Source: an uncultured Sutterella sp. (lineage in GTDB: Bacteria; Pseudomonadota; Gammaproteobacteria; Burkholderiales; Burkholderiaceae_F). Taken from it: a stretch of 48,909 nt of DNA. Shown here piece after piece: positions 32,763 through 40,491 of this stretch (its first letter is position 1; each line of letters opens with the position of its first letter). The stretch spans positions 1 to 48,909 of the forward strand of contig CAKQKT010000003.1 in assembly GCA_934249275.1 (NCBI GenBank), given 5' to 3'. The position numbers and the translations under genes were made by a program. The notes under the pieces are model-generated. The model was not told the DNA's origin. It made no database searches and saw only the letters and a list, made by a program, of their open reading frames with translations.

Positions 32763-34065
32763 ACACGCCCTCATTAGCCCGAGCGCTTGCGGCCGCATCG
32801 GGTATTGCCCGGCGTCTGTGATGCTCTCGAAGGATATCCCTAACGAGTCCAGCCAGTACGCGGAAGAGGGTACCGCCGCTCACCGCATGGCTGAACTGGA
32901 TCTCACCGCCTTTTTCAATGGTCAGCCGTTCAACGATGCTGAACAGTCCGAAAAGGAGGCCATCCGTTCCGCCTACCCCGAAGCGCCCAGCTATGTGGGC
33001 GTGTACACGAACTACGTGGCTGAACTGGCGAAGGACGCCATCTACAAGGCCGTCGAAGTGCGCCTGCCCATGACGCCGATCACGGGCGAGCCTGACGCTT
33101 TCGGCACTGCCGACTGTCTCATCATCGCAAGCGACACGCTGCACGTGGTCGACTTGAAGTACGGCGCAGGCGTCAAGGTCGACGCAGGTCAGAACGCACA
33201 GTTGGGCATGTACGCCCTTGCCGCCTTGGCTGAACTCGATCCTGACGGCATGCTCTACGACGTCCTGAACGTCAAGATGCACATCGTCCAGCCGCGCATG
33301 GACAACATCAGCACGTGGGAAATCGATCGCCGAGTGCTCGAAGAGAACTTTGCCGCCCACATGCGCCGCGCCACAAGCCGCGCCCTGCATCTGGTCGAGC
33401 ATCCTGATGACCTGCAGGTGGGCTATCCGTTCCTCGCCATGAAGAACAAGCCGTCAGGTGGCGACTTCGCAGAACCGTCCGACAAAATCTGCCGCTTCTG
33501 TCGTGCAAAGGCCGTCTGCCCGATCCTGCAGAAGATCACCGTGGAGACGCTTGAGCAGGACTTTGAAGACCTTGAAAGCGTCGACACCAAAGCTGAACTG
33601 CCTGCCCCTGTGGTCGAGCAGATCCGCTCTATCCCGGTGCCCGACACGCCAGAGCGTCTGGCCGCCGCCTACGGCTGGCTCTCCATCATCCGCATGTGGG
33701 CGGACTCCGTAGAGGCGGCAATGGTTGCACAGCTCAACACGCACGGCGAGACGTACGGCTACAAGCTCGTGGCGGGACGCCCCGGCCCGCGCAAGTGGAC
33801 GGATGCCGCGGCCGCTGAGGCTGAACTGAGGAAAGCCCTCAAGGTCGATCAGGCCTATGACCGCAAAGTCATCAGCCCGACCACGGCCGAGAAGCTCCAT
33901 AAATCTGGCGACATCGGCCCGAAGTATTGGGCCCGCCTCTCGAACCTGATCGGCCGCTCCGACGGCAAGCCGCTCATTGTTCCGAGTTCGGACGAGCGCC
34001 CCGCCCTGGTGCCCGCCATTGAAAACGATTTCGAGAACCTCGAAAGCGAAAACAAGGCTGAATAA
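32752..34065 (+). CDS. DUF2800 PD-(D/E)XK nuclease (Cas4/RecB-like)
   Basis: A 437-aa product starting at 32,752 (MPNKHALISPSACGRIGYC) with GAGGAGG upstream. The family signature is seen as SSQYAEEGTAAHRMAEL (E39), GEPDAFGTADCLII (D121), VVDLKYGAGVKVDA (D134-x-K136) and QLGMYALAAL. Near residues 246-256 a CRFCRAKAVCP cluster, with N-terminal Cys13 and Cys19, could hold an Fe-S cluster as in Cas4 relatives. It probably resects DNA ends for recombination with the SSB-like protein encoded next. The pairing DUF2800-DUF2815-PolA is typical of phages with this replication module. Confidence 0.9.
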   Translation: MPNKHALISPSACGRIGYCPASVMLSKDIPNESSQYAEEGTAAHRMAELDLTAFFNGQPFNDAEQSEKEAIRSAYPEAPSYVGVYTNYVAELAKDAIYKAVEVRLPMTPITGEPDAFGTADCLIIASDTLHVVDLKYGAGVKVDAGQNAQLGMYALAALAELDPDGMLYDVLNVKMHIVQPRMDNISTWEIDRRVLEENFAAHMRRATSRALHLVEHPDDLQVGYPFLAMKNKPSGGDFAEPSDKICRFCRAKAVCPILQKITVETLEQDFEDLESVDTKAELPAPVVEQIRSIPVPDTPERLAAAYGWLSIIRMWADSVEAAMVAQLNTHGETYGYKLVAGRPGPRKWTDAAAAEAELRKALKVDQAYDRKVISPTTAEKLHKSGDIGPKYWARLSNLIGRSDGKPLIVPSSDERPALVPAIENDFENLESENKAE

Positions 34066-34100
34066 GCCTTCAACAACTGCCAATTTTTAAGGATTACCAA

Positions 34101-34712
34101 ATGGCAAAACTTACTTCTGAACAGCGCAAGAACCTCCACGTCGTCGCCAAGCGCGTACGAATCGCCTACCCGCAGGTCTTCGAGACGAAGCACAACGATT
34201 TGTCCGGCAAGGACGAATACTCCGTGCAGGTCCGCTTCTACGAAAACGTCCCCGACCACATGGCTCAGGTCAAGAAGATCAAGGAAATCATGAACATGGC
34301 CGCCGAGTACTACTGGGGTCAAGACGCTAAGAAGTTCGCTCGTGAAGCAGCCGACAGCAAGAACACGCGCGGCCTCCGCTACGACGAAGAAGGCGGTTTC
34401 TACTACCTCGGTGCCAAGCGCCGCGCCGATCAGCAGGCCCCGCGCATCGTCGGCCGTGACCGCGCGGTTGAACTCCGCCCCGAAGACGGCAAGATCTACA
34501 GCGGCGCTGTCTGCAACGTGGTCTTCGACGTCTGGTGCTACTCCGGCACCGCTAAGAACGGCGCCAAGATCCCCCCGGGATACTCTTTCACCCTCTGCGG
34601 CATCCAGTTCGTGGAAGACGGCGATCCGATCGGCGGCGTCTCTGCCGCGAAGGACGATGACTTCGACGACTTGAAGGACGACGAAGCACCCGACTTCACC
34701 GACATTCCGTAA
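34101..34712 (+). CDS. DUF2815 single-stranded DNA-binding protein
   Basis: A 203-aa product. The DUF2815 pattern is clear: RVRIAYPQVFE-K--, KDEYSVQVRF, YYWG-DAKKFAR, RGLRYDEEGGFYYLGAKR, P-IV-RD, IYSGAVCNVVFDVWCY, GYSFTLCGIQFVEDGDPIGG. The last 19 residues are acidic and end DFTDIP, an SSB/T7 gp2.5-type tail for docking partners. It likely coats ssDNA during replication and annealing. The leader AATTTTTAAGG-ATTACCAAATG recurs before the gene at 37,872. The primase-helicase encoded at 23,725-26,127 ends with almost the same tip. Confidence 0.9.
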   Translation: MAKLTSEQRKNLHVVAKRVRIAYPQVFETKHNDLSGKDEYSVQVRFYENVPDHMAQVKKIKEIMNMAAEYYWGQDAKKFAREAADSKNTRGLRYDEEGGFYYLGAKRRADQQAPRIVGRDRAVELRPEDGKIYSGAVCNVVFDVWCYSGTAKNGAKIPPGYSFTLCGIQFVEDGDPIGGVSAAKDDDFDDLKDDEAPDFTDIP

Positions 34713-34908
34713 GAGTCCTTCCCGACTCTGAGCAAAGTCCCTTCTCTGTCCGGAGAGGGGGCTTGCCCCAGAGCCGCGGGGGAAACCGCTAGGCCGCAGA
34801 ACCGTAGCGGGTCGGAGCAAAAGGAGGGTTGTCATGACCCTTGTTTCCCTCACGATCACACAAGGATGAGCATCTGCAGCTACTTGCCGCGAGGCAAGTC
34901 CTCATCCT
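34713..34908 (+). ncRNA. Densely structured intergenic RNA with an 11-codon minigene
   Basis: Directly after the SSB stop: hairpin GAGTC/GACTC (34,713-34,728); an 11-bp stem with G-U pairs (34,736-34,746 with 34,753-34,763), which competes with a GGGG-CTTG-CCCC hairpin (34,758-34,769); CCGCTA/TAGCGG (34,786-34,810); then AAAGGAGGG and an 11-codon frame; then AGGATGAG/CTCATCCT (34,863-34,908) enclosing ACTTGCC/GGCAAGT. The last stem covers the minigene stop. The combination resembles an attenuator or leader-peptide switch ahead of the zinc-ribbon and polymerase genes. No known RNA family is recognised. Confidence 0.55.
34834..34869 (+). CDS. Eleven-codon minigene (leader peptide candidate)
   Basis: The frame MTLVSLTITQG lies behind AAAAGGAGGG, one of the strongest Shine-Dalgarno sequences in the window. 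Start and RBS lie in a small AGGGT/ACCCT hairpin and the stop lies in the next stem. No coding function is expected from the peptide; translation may set the fold of the downstream hairpin. Confidence 0.45.
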   Translation: MTLVSLTITQG

Positions 34909-34950
34909 CCCCCAAGGGCTCTACAAGTTTTTCTCAAAAGGAGTTCTCTC

Positions 34951-35565
34951 ATGGAAGTCATCAAGGCCACCGAAGAAGAGCGACAGCGCCGCATCGGGCG
35001 CATCGTTGCCGGCAAGGAGATCCTCGACGTAGTCGGTTGGTATAGAACCACGGCGAGCAGCCCGCGCAAGTGGCTCCTCATCGCCAAGTGCCCGCAGTGC
35101 GGCAAGCCCTTCAAGGTGAAGGAGTTGAGCCTGTACGGCAAGTCCATCAACTGCGGATGCACTCCCCGCAGCTATGGCACCAAGCTTCGCGAAAGCGGAC
35201 ACCTTCTCATCAAGACTGGAAGTCAGTCGCGTGCCGAAGGTCAGAAGCTTCGCGCGGAGGCAATTAAGGCCGCGGTTGAACGCCGTCTCGGCAAGGTTGA
35301 ACAGAAGGAGGAGCCGACGTATCAGGCCGAGAAGCCGTCGCAAGTCAAATGGTTCGGGCGAGATGCGGTAGCCAACTTCACACGTGAGCGTGTCCTTGCT
35401 TACTGGGGCTCGCTCGACAAGAAGGCTATGTGCCAGGCGTGGCAGGACTTCGAGAAGTTTTATGACTGGGCGATCCGAAACGGGTTCCATCGTGAGAAGG
35501 TGCTCGTTCGCCTCGACCCGACCAAGCTCATGAGCCCGTTGACCTGTAAATGGAGCCTTCCATGA
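34951..35565 (+). CDS. Zinc-ribbon phage protein
   Basis: A 204-aa basic product with AAAGGAG 8 nt before the ATG. Residues 47-70 form a Cys4 knuckle pair (KCPQCGK, then NCGC; C47, C50, C68, C70). The middle is Lys/Arg/Glu-rich and helical. The C-terminal 55 residues (AMCQAWQDFEKFYDWAIRNGF and LDPTKLMSPLTCKW) form an aromatic domain seen in small phage proteins of unknown role. It overlaps the polymerase gene by 4 nt and is probably a DNA-binding accessory factor. Confidence 0.7.
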   Translation: MEVIKATEEERQRRIGRIVAGKEILDVVGWYRTTASSPRKWLLIAKCPQCGKPFKVKELSLYGKSINCGCTPRSYGTKLRESGHLLIKTGSQSRAEGQKLRAEAIKAAVERRLGKVEQKEEPTYQAEKPSQVKWFGRDAVANFTRERVLAYWGSLDKKAMCQAWQDFEKFYDWAIRNGFHREKVLVRLDPTKLMSPLTCKWSLP

Positions 35566-37646
35566 AACTTCTCTACTGCGACCTTGAAACTTTTAGCGAA
35601 ATCAACCTCCCGCAAGCAGGCAGCTTCCGATACGCCGAAGACTGCGAGATCTTGCTGTGGGGCTACGCCGTCGATGACGAGCCTGCTCGCGTATGGGACT
35701 GCACGAATTCGAAGACCAAGGAGATGCCGGAAGCACTCGCCAAGGCGCTTAAGGAAGTGCAGGCAGGTGAGCGCATGGTTGTCTGGCACAACGGCATGAT
35801 GTTTGACACGGTAGTGCTCGAAGCGCTCGGCTATCCGATCCCGCTTGACATGATCATCGACACGATGGTGATTGCCTACCAGCACGGTCTTCCCGGTGCT
35901 CTTGGCGACCTCTGCGACGTGCTCAACATGCCGACCGACAAGGCCAAGGACAAGGACGGCCGCCGATTGGTCAGTCTGTTTTGCAAGCCTCAGCCAGACT
36001 GCTACAAGGTGCGCCGTCACACTCGTGAGACGAAGCCGGAAGACTGGGTGAAGTTTGTCAACTACTGCAGGCTCGACGTAGAAGCTGAACGTGCTCTCTA
36101 CAAGGCCCTGCCGAAATGGAACTGCACCCCGTGGGAGCATCGCCTGCAGGTGCTTGATGCCGAGATCAATCGTAGAGGCATGCAGATTGACGTCAAGTTG
36201 GCGGAAGCTGCGGTTGAACTCTCCGAACGCCACAAGGGTGCCCTTGCCGAAGAGACTCAGCGGCAGACTAATGGTGAGGTCGGAGCGGCCACGCAGCGTG
36301 ACGCCTTGATCGACTACATGCATCGCCATTACGGTTGGAAGATCGAGTCGATGACAAAGGCCGAGCTTGAGAAGCGTGTCGACGATCCGTCCGTTCCCGA
36401 GCCCGTCCGCGAGCTTTTGAAGCTCCGTCTCCAGTCGACGAAGACTTCCATTCAGAAGTTCAAGGCTTTGCTTCGACGCGTCAACAAGGACGGGCGCATC
36501 CGCGGCGGCCTCCAGTTCCGCGGCGCGGCACGAACCGGGCGCTGGGGCGGCCGAGGTTTCCAGCCTCAGAACCTTGCCCGTCCAACGATGCCTCAGAAGG
36601 AGATCGATTTCGCGGCGGCCGTACTCAAAGACGGTACGTTCGAGTGCTTCTACGAAGACCCGAGCGAAGTCCTTCCGAACCTGCTTCGCGGCGAGATCAT
36701 CGCGGCTCCTGGCAAAAAGCTCATCGTCGCCGACTACTCCAACGTGGAAGGCCGCGTGCTTGCATGGCTTGCCGGTGAAGCGTGGAAGCTCCAGGCATTC
36801 AGAGACTTCGACGCTGGACACGGGCATGACCTCTACAAGCTTGCCTACGCCAAGGCGTTCGGTGTCAAGCCCGATGACGTGACGAAGCCGCAGAGACAAA
36901 TCGGCAAGGTGCTCGAACTGGCTTTGGGCTATGGCGGCGGAGCGGCCGCGTTCGCACGCTTTGCAAGCGGTTACGGCATGAACCTCTCCGAGATGTCCGA
37001 GTACGTCAAGTCGACTGCGCCTCGTTCCGAATGGGTTGATGCGGCGGATAGCTACGACTACTTCGCTGAAAAAAAGATGACGGGCGGGCTTGAACGCACA
37101 GAGTTCATCGCCTGCGAAGTGCTCAAGCGTCTGTGGAGAAAGTCGAATCCGAAGATCGTCGAGTTCTGGTCGAACGTCGGACGTGCAGTGCAGAAAGCCA
37201 TCGTCTCTCGGGAAAGCGTTCGCGTTGGGTATGTGTCGTTCACTCGAACGAAGAGCTTCCTCGTCGCGCGCCTGCCAAGCGGCCGTCTTCTCTGCTATCC
37301 GTCACCGAAGACAAACCCTTCGGTCGGCAAGGACTCCTTCACCTACATGGGCATGAATCAGTTCTCGCGCAAGTGGGAAAAGATCGAGTCATACGGTGCA
37401 AAAAACGTGGAAAACCTTACTCAGGCGGTCGCCTGCGACCTCCTCTCCGAAGGACTTCTACGAATGGACGCGGCGGGCTACAAGACCGTTCTCACCATCC
37501 ACGACGAAGCAATCACTGAGGTGCCGGACTCCGACGAGTTCACCTTCCAAAAGATGGAGCACCTCATGTCCGAACTACCCGACTGGGCGCCGGGTCTGCC
37601 GCTCGTAGCGGCGGGATATGAAGCCTACGTTTACAGGAAGGATTAG
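35562..37646 (+). CDS. Family A DNA polymerase with 3'-5' exonuclease
   Basis: A 694-aa product starting at 35,562 (MKLLYCDLETFSEIN), with GGAG 6 nt upstream. The exonuclease begins with DLE (D7, E9) and includes WHNGMMFDTVVLE and a NYCRLDVEAE segment. The polymerase shows LQFRGAARTGRWGG, motif A VADYSNVEGR (D391), motif B KPQRQIGKVLELALGYGG and motif C LTIHDEAI (H647, D648, E649). Together with the SSB-like and DUF2800 proteins it replicates the phage genome. Length and layout match polymerases of podophages and siphophages with the DUF2815 module. Confidence 0.95.
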   Translation: MKLLYCDLETFSEINLPQAGSFRYAEDCEILLWGYAVDDEPARVWDCTNSKTKEMPEALAKALKEVQAGERMVVWHNGMMFDTVVLEALGYPIPLDMIIDTMVIAYQHGLPGALGDLCDVLNMPTDKAKDKDGRRLVSLFCKPQPDCYKVRRHTRETKPEDWVKFVNYCRLDVEAERALYKALPKWNCTPWEHRLQVLDAEINRRGMQIDVKLAEAAVELSERHKGALAEETQRQTNGEVGAATQRDALIDYMHRHYGWKIESMTKAELEKRVDDPSVPEPVRELLKLRLQSTKTSIQKFKALLRRVNKDGRIRGGLQFRGAARTGRWGGRGFQPQNLARPTMPQKEIDFAAAVLKDGTFECFYEDPSEVLPNLLRGEIIAAPGKKLIVADYSNVEGRVLAWLAGEAWKLQAFRDFDAGHGHDLYKLAYAKAFGVKPDDVTKPQRQIGKVLELALGYGGGAAAFARFASGYGMNLSEMSEYVKSTAPRSEWVDAADSYDYFAEKKMTGGLERTEFIACEVLKRLWRKSNPKIVEFWSNVGRAVQKAIVSRESVRVGYVSFTRTKSFLVARLPSGRLLCYPSPKTNPSVGKDSFTYMGMNQFSRKWEKIESYGAKNVENLTQAVACDLLSEGLLRMDAAGYKTVLTIHDEAITEVPDSDEFTFQKMEHLMSELPDWAPGLPLVAAGYEAYVYRKD

Positions 37647-37648
37647 TC

Positions 37649-37888
37649 ATGAAGTACGAGCTGTTGGGCAAGCCTCTCGGCAAGCGGGAGCTGGAAGTCC
37701 TGAGTCTGACTGCCAAGGGTTACAAGGCTCCTGAGATAGCAGGAATGCTGAGGATAACCAAGAGCGCAGTGGCCGACTATCGGCGAACTGCCCGCATGAA
37801 GCTCGGGACGAGAACAACGGCAGAGTCCGTTTACGAAGCCTTTCAGCAAGGAATTTTTAAGGTAATACCAAATGAAGAAGAGAAATAA
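37649..37888 (+). CDS. LuxR-type HTH protein
   Basis: A 79-aa product consisting almost only of a GerE/LuxR HTH: LGKRELEVLSLTAKGYKAPEIAGMLRITKSAVADYRRTARMKLG (residues 9-52, in part), then TTAESVYEA. It has no receiver or ligand domain. It starts 2 nt after the polymerase stop. It may act as an activator or repressor of later genes; the five late motifs are possible targets, though they are not the usual palindromes for this fold. It overlaps the next gene by 17 nt. Confidence 0.85.
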   Translation: MKYELLGKPLGKRELEVLSLTAKGYKAPEIAGMLRITKSAVADYRRTARMKLGTRTTAESVYEAFQQGIFKVIPNEEEK

Positions 37889-38546
37889 AAAGCATCGCGT
37901 CAAGCCCGTTCGCCCGCCAGTCTTTATCTACAAGCTCCTGCCGGAGATCACTGAGGGTGAACGAGCGTCGGTCGACCTCTACCCGCTGACACATCTGCAG
38001 CAGTTGCGCGACGGCGTCGGAACGGAGGAATCCGTCTGGGAGGTGCAGACGTCTCTTCGCCACGCTTGGATTATGAGCCAAGGGTTCGAGGAGAAGAGCA
38101 CGATGCGCATGCTTTTCCTGCTTGCCTTCGCTTCGCTCAACGCCATGGCTCAGCTGATCCGCCGCGAGGAGGAACTCCCGCCCGCGCTCTTTGAGCCTGT
38201 AGATCTCGCCATGGAGTACTTCAAGGAGATGAAGGACAGTCTCAATCGAACGGAGCTCATCCGCTCGATGCGAGCCACGGCGGACTCAGGCCACATCTTC
38301 TGTATCGCCAAGCGAGCGGGGTGGTTTGTCTCCCCCGAGGACGACGACTGGAAGAAGCTCCTCGGTCGAAGAGGCTGTGCGGTGCTGAACAAGAAGGTTC
38401 GATCCGGCTACCTGAACGTCAACGAAGAGATGGGCGGAAGGCTTGAGTGGGTATCCCCCACCGAAGACTGGCTCACGATCCCGATCACAAAAGAATTCGT
38501 TCTGCTTTTGACAGAACCCCTAACAGAAGAAGAGGCAAAGCAATGA
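37872..38546 (+). CDS. Phage protein of unknown function
   Basis: A 224-aa product with a basic N-terminus (MKKRNKKHRVKPVRPPVF). A helical core follows (VWEVQTSLRHAWIMSQGFEEKSTMRMLFLLAFASLNAMAQLI), then helices around MKDSLNRTELIRSMRATADSGH. The end is Glu rich. Not recognised. The leader AATTTTTAAGGTAATACCAAATG repeats that of the SSB-like gene. It overlaps the next gene by 4 nt. Confidence 0.65.
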   Translation: MKKRNKKHRVKPVRPPVFIYKLLPEITEGERASVDLYPLTHLQQLRDGVGTEESVWEVQTSLRHAWIMSQGFEEKSTMRMLFLLAFASLNAMAQLIRREEELPPALFEPVDLAMEYFKEMKDSLNRTELIRSMRATADSGHIFCIAKRAGWFVSPEDDDWKKLLGRRGCAVLNKKVRSGYLNVNEEMGGRLEWVSPTEDWLTIPITKEFVLLLTEPLTEEEAKQ

Positions 38547-38761
38547 CAACACCTACCACAGCACTTCACGGAAAGGACGGCTCCGTTCGAGTCGTCGCCC
38601 GAGTGGAGCGCGTAGCCCCGAGCGGCATGCCGATCGTCGTCATCGACATCGGCGAAGTGAAGGGCATTCCCCTCTCCGAGATCCACAAGATTGAGGAGTT
38701 CCTCACCCGCGTCTACGACTGGAGGCGCAACAGCTTCATAGATAGGAAAGAAATCGAATGA
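38543..38761 (+). CDS. Small phage protein of unknown function
   Basis: A 72-aa product starting at 38,543 in an ATGA overlap (MTTPTTALHGKDGSVRVVARV); a longer upstream frame runs inside the previous gene. It has beta-type N-terminal sequence with VIDIGEVKGIPLSEIHKIEEFLTR helix after it. Not recognised. It overlaps the next membrane protein gene by 4 nt. Confidence 0.6.
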   Translation: MTTPTTALHGKDGSVRVVARVERVAPSGMPIVVIDIGEVKGIPLSEIHKIEEFLTRVYDWRRNSFIDRKEIE

Positions 38762-38931
38762 CGCTTCTTCTGTACGTCTTTTTATTCCTCTGTCTGGGTG
38801 GCTGCTTCTTTGTGCTTTTGCCGATCCTGCTATCCAGTTCAGACATCATCGCAATCCTTATTGGACTCACCCTTTTCTTTTGCCTTGTCGGCTCAATTAT
38901 CTATCAGCTTTGGGAGAAATTTAATGCTTAG
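38758..38931 (+). CDS. Small two-helix membrane protein
   Basis: A 57-aa product that starts in an ATGA overlap (MTLLLYVFLFLCLGG). Two hydrophobic helices span residues 2-25 and 29-51 (IIAILIGLTLFFCLVGSIIY), with a short SSSD turn. It ends LWEKFNA, and its 3' end overlaps the SPFH gene by 8 nt. Tight coupling to a membrane-anchored SPFH protein suggests that the two work together. No family recognised. Confidence 0.65.
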   Translation: MTLLLYVFLFLCLGGCFFVLLPILLSSSDIIAILIGLTLFFCLVGSIIYQLWEKFNA

Positions 38932-39775
38932 AGCATCTACTACCATCGGCCTCGGAGTGGCCGCAGCAGTCGCCATGGTCGGCGGCACCTACCTCCTCTG
39001 CAACATCAGCACGGTTCAAGCCGGTTATGTCGGCGTTCGCGTCAACCTCTATGCCGACAAGGGCGTTCAGAACGAAGTCGTCGGTACGGGCCGCTACTTC
39101 ATTGGCATTAATGAAAAGCTGTACCAGTTCCCGACTTTCAACCAGCTCAAGAACTATGAAAGTTTTTTCACGTTCCAGACCTCTGACGCGATGGACGTGA
39201 AGGCGAATGTCGGCGTCGAATACAACATTGATCCGACGAAAGTAGCAACGGTTTTCACGACGTACCGCAAGGGCATTGACGAGATTACCGATGTCAACCT
39301 TCGCCAGTACATCTCCGACGCGCTCATCAAGAACGCGGCAAGCATGGACATCAATCAGCTGACGCAAGGCGGCAAAACGAAGCTTCTCGAAAACGTGACT
39401 GCCGACATTCGCAAGAAGCTCGATCCGATCGGTGTTCGCATCGTGAAGCTGTCGTGGATGACAGACCTTCGCTACCCCGAACAAGTCCGCCAGTCGATAA
39501 ACGCGAAGATCGAAGCTACGCAACGCGCACTTCTTCGCGAAAACGAAGTGGCACAGTCGAAGGCCGAAGCGGAGAAGGTTCGCGTTGCCGCTCAGGGTGA
39601 AGCCGACGCCCGTCTGACTCGCGCCCGGGCAGAAGCCGAAGCCATCGCCATCAAGGCCAAAGCCCTTCGAGATAATCCGGGCATTCTTCAGCTCAACGCG
39701 ATCGACAAGTGGAACGGGGTTCTTCCTGTCTACATGACAAGCGGCGCAGCAGTTCCATTCGTCCCTGTGAAGTGA
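38924..39775 (+). CDS. Phage SPFH/band-7 (prohibitin/HflC-like) protein
   Basis: A 283-aa product starting at 38,924 (MLRASTTIGLGVAAAVAM) with GGGAG 7 nt upstream. Residues 7-28 form a membrane anchor. Residues 30-200 match SPFH: VQAGYVGVRVNLYADKG, FFTFQTSDAMDVKANVGVEYNIDP, VNLRQYISDALIKNAAS, IGVRIVKLSWMTDLRYPEQVRQSI. The C-terminal third is an Ala/Glu/Arg coiled coil (AEAEKVRVAAQGEADARL). Family members form large rings on membranes and, as HflK/HflC, control the FtsH protease that governs lambda CII. A role in lysis-lysogeny choice or superinfection is possible but inferred. Confidence 0.85.
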   Translation: MLRASTTIGLGVAAAVAMVGGTYLLCNISTVQAGYVGVRVNLYADKGVQNEVVGTGRYFIGINEKLYQFPTFNQLKNYESFFTFQTSDAMDVKANVGVEYNIDPTKVATVFTTYRKGIDEITDVNLRQYISDALIKNAASMDINQLTQGGKTKLLENVTADIRKKLDPIGVRIVKLSWMTDLRYPEQVRQSINAKIEATQRALLRENEVAQSKAEAEKVRVAAQGEADARLTRARAEAEAIAIKAKALRDNPGILQLNAIDKWNGVLPVYMTSGAAVPFVPVK

Positions 39776-39784
39776 GGCATGCAA

Positions 39785-40180
39785 ATGACAAACGAATTTG
39801 ACCAAATCAAACAGATTGCCGCGTATCGCGGCACGGAGACTCAGCTTTTGAAGCTGGCGGAGGAGGCGTCCGAGGTTATACAGGCCGCCATCAAGTACAG
39901 GATGAAGCCGTCCGACGCCACCTTCACGGCCCTCGCTGAGGAGTTGTCCGACTTTTGGATCATCCACGATCAGCTCCAGTACCTTCTGCCGAACCTGATC
40001 AAGCACGAGGCCCTCTATCGCCCATTCAAGATTCGTCGCGAGATGATCCGCATGGAAGAGGACGAGAAGGCCGTTTCAGTCCGTGAACCCGAAAGCGAAC
40101 CCGCGCTTGACATGCACCCGGACGCAGTTGCCGCAAGACGCTACATGCTCAACTCTCAGGGCAGGAAGGTTGGCGAATGA
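39785..40180 (+). CDS. MazG-like nucleotide pyrophosphohydrolase
   Basis: A 131-aa product; I chose the ATG at 39,785 (MTNEFDQIKQIAAYRG) because TGAGG lies 7 nt upstream, rather than the ATG at 39,779. The metal-binding EExxE (LAEEASEVIQAAIKY, E26/E27/E30) and ExxD (EELSDFW, E53/D56) helices are those of the all-alpha NTP-PPase superfamily. It could clean the dNTP pool or lower (p)ppGpp-type signals during replication. The C-terminal tail is disordered. It overlaps the VRR-NUC gene by ATGA. Confidence 0.8.
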   Translation: MTNEFDQIKQIAAYRGTETQLLKLAEEASEVIQAAIKYRMKPSDATFTALAEELSDFWIIHDQLQYLLPNLIKHEALYRPFKIRREMIRMEEDEKAVSVREPESEPALDMHPDAVAARRYMLNSQGRKVGE

Positions 40181-40491
40181 CCCCTGAAGGAGTGCTAGTC
40201 GCCTACCTCGTCAAGCAGGCGAAGGCGGAAGGATTCAGGATCCGCAAGCTCTCCTATGAAGGACGCCGTGGGGCACCCGACCGTTTGATCCTCGCCCCCG
40301 GCGCCTCCCTCTTCGTTGAGGTGAAGGCCCCCGGAGAGAAGCCGAGGCCCGAACAACTGAGAGAAATTGATCTGTTGCTCCGCAGTGGCTTAGCGGCCAC
40401 GTGGGTTTCCTCCAAGGACGAGATCGACAAAGAGCTGAATAGGCTGTCGCTTCGTTCATGGGAGGCACTTGATAAAGGTTTTTATGTCTAG
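40177..40491 (+). CDS. VRR-NUC domain nuclease
   Basis: A 104-aa single-domain product. GRRGAPDRLILAPGASLFVEVKAPGEKPRPEQ contains the PD-(D/E)XK core (D35, E48-x-K50, then Q60), as in the stand-alone phage VRR-NUC enzymes. These are tetrameric structure-specific (Holliday junction-type) nucleases. It lies between MazG-like and SNF2 helicase genes, with overlaps of 4 and 8 nt, a grouping common in phages. Confidence 0.9.
   Translation: MTPEGVLVAYLVKQAKAEGFRIRKLSYEGRRGAPDRLILAPGASLFVEVKAPGEKPRPEQLREIDLLLRSGLAATWVSSKDEIDKELNRLSLRSWEALDKGFYV

Noticed and set aside
34866..35045. Frame starting at the ATG that overlaps the 11-codon minigene stop
   Set aside because: Ser/Arg/Pro-rich sequence in the shadow frame of the zinc-ribbon gene; the ATGA overlap looks accidental.
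35460..36899. Minus-strand open frame of 479 codons
   Set aside because: Lies opposite the family A polymerase, whose catalytic motifs are clear. The composition is that of an antisense shadow and it has no RBS.
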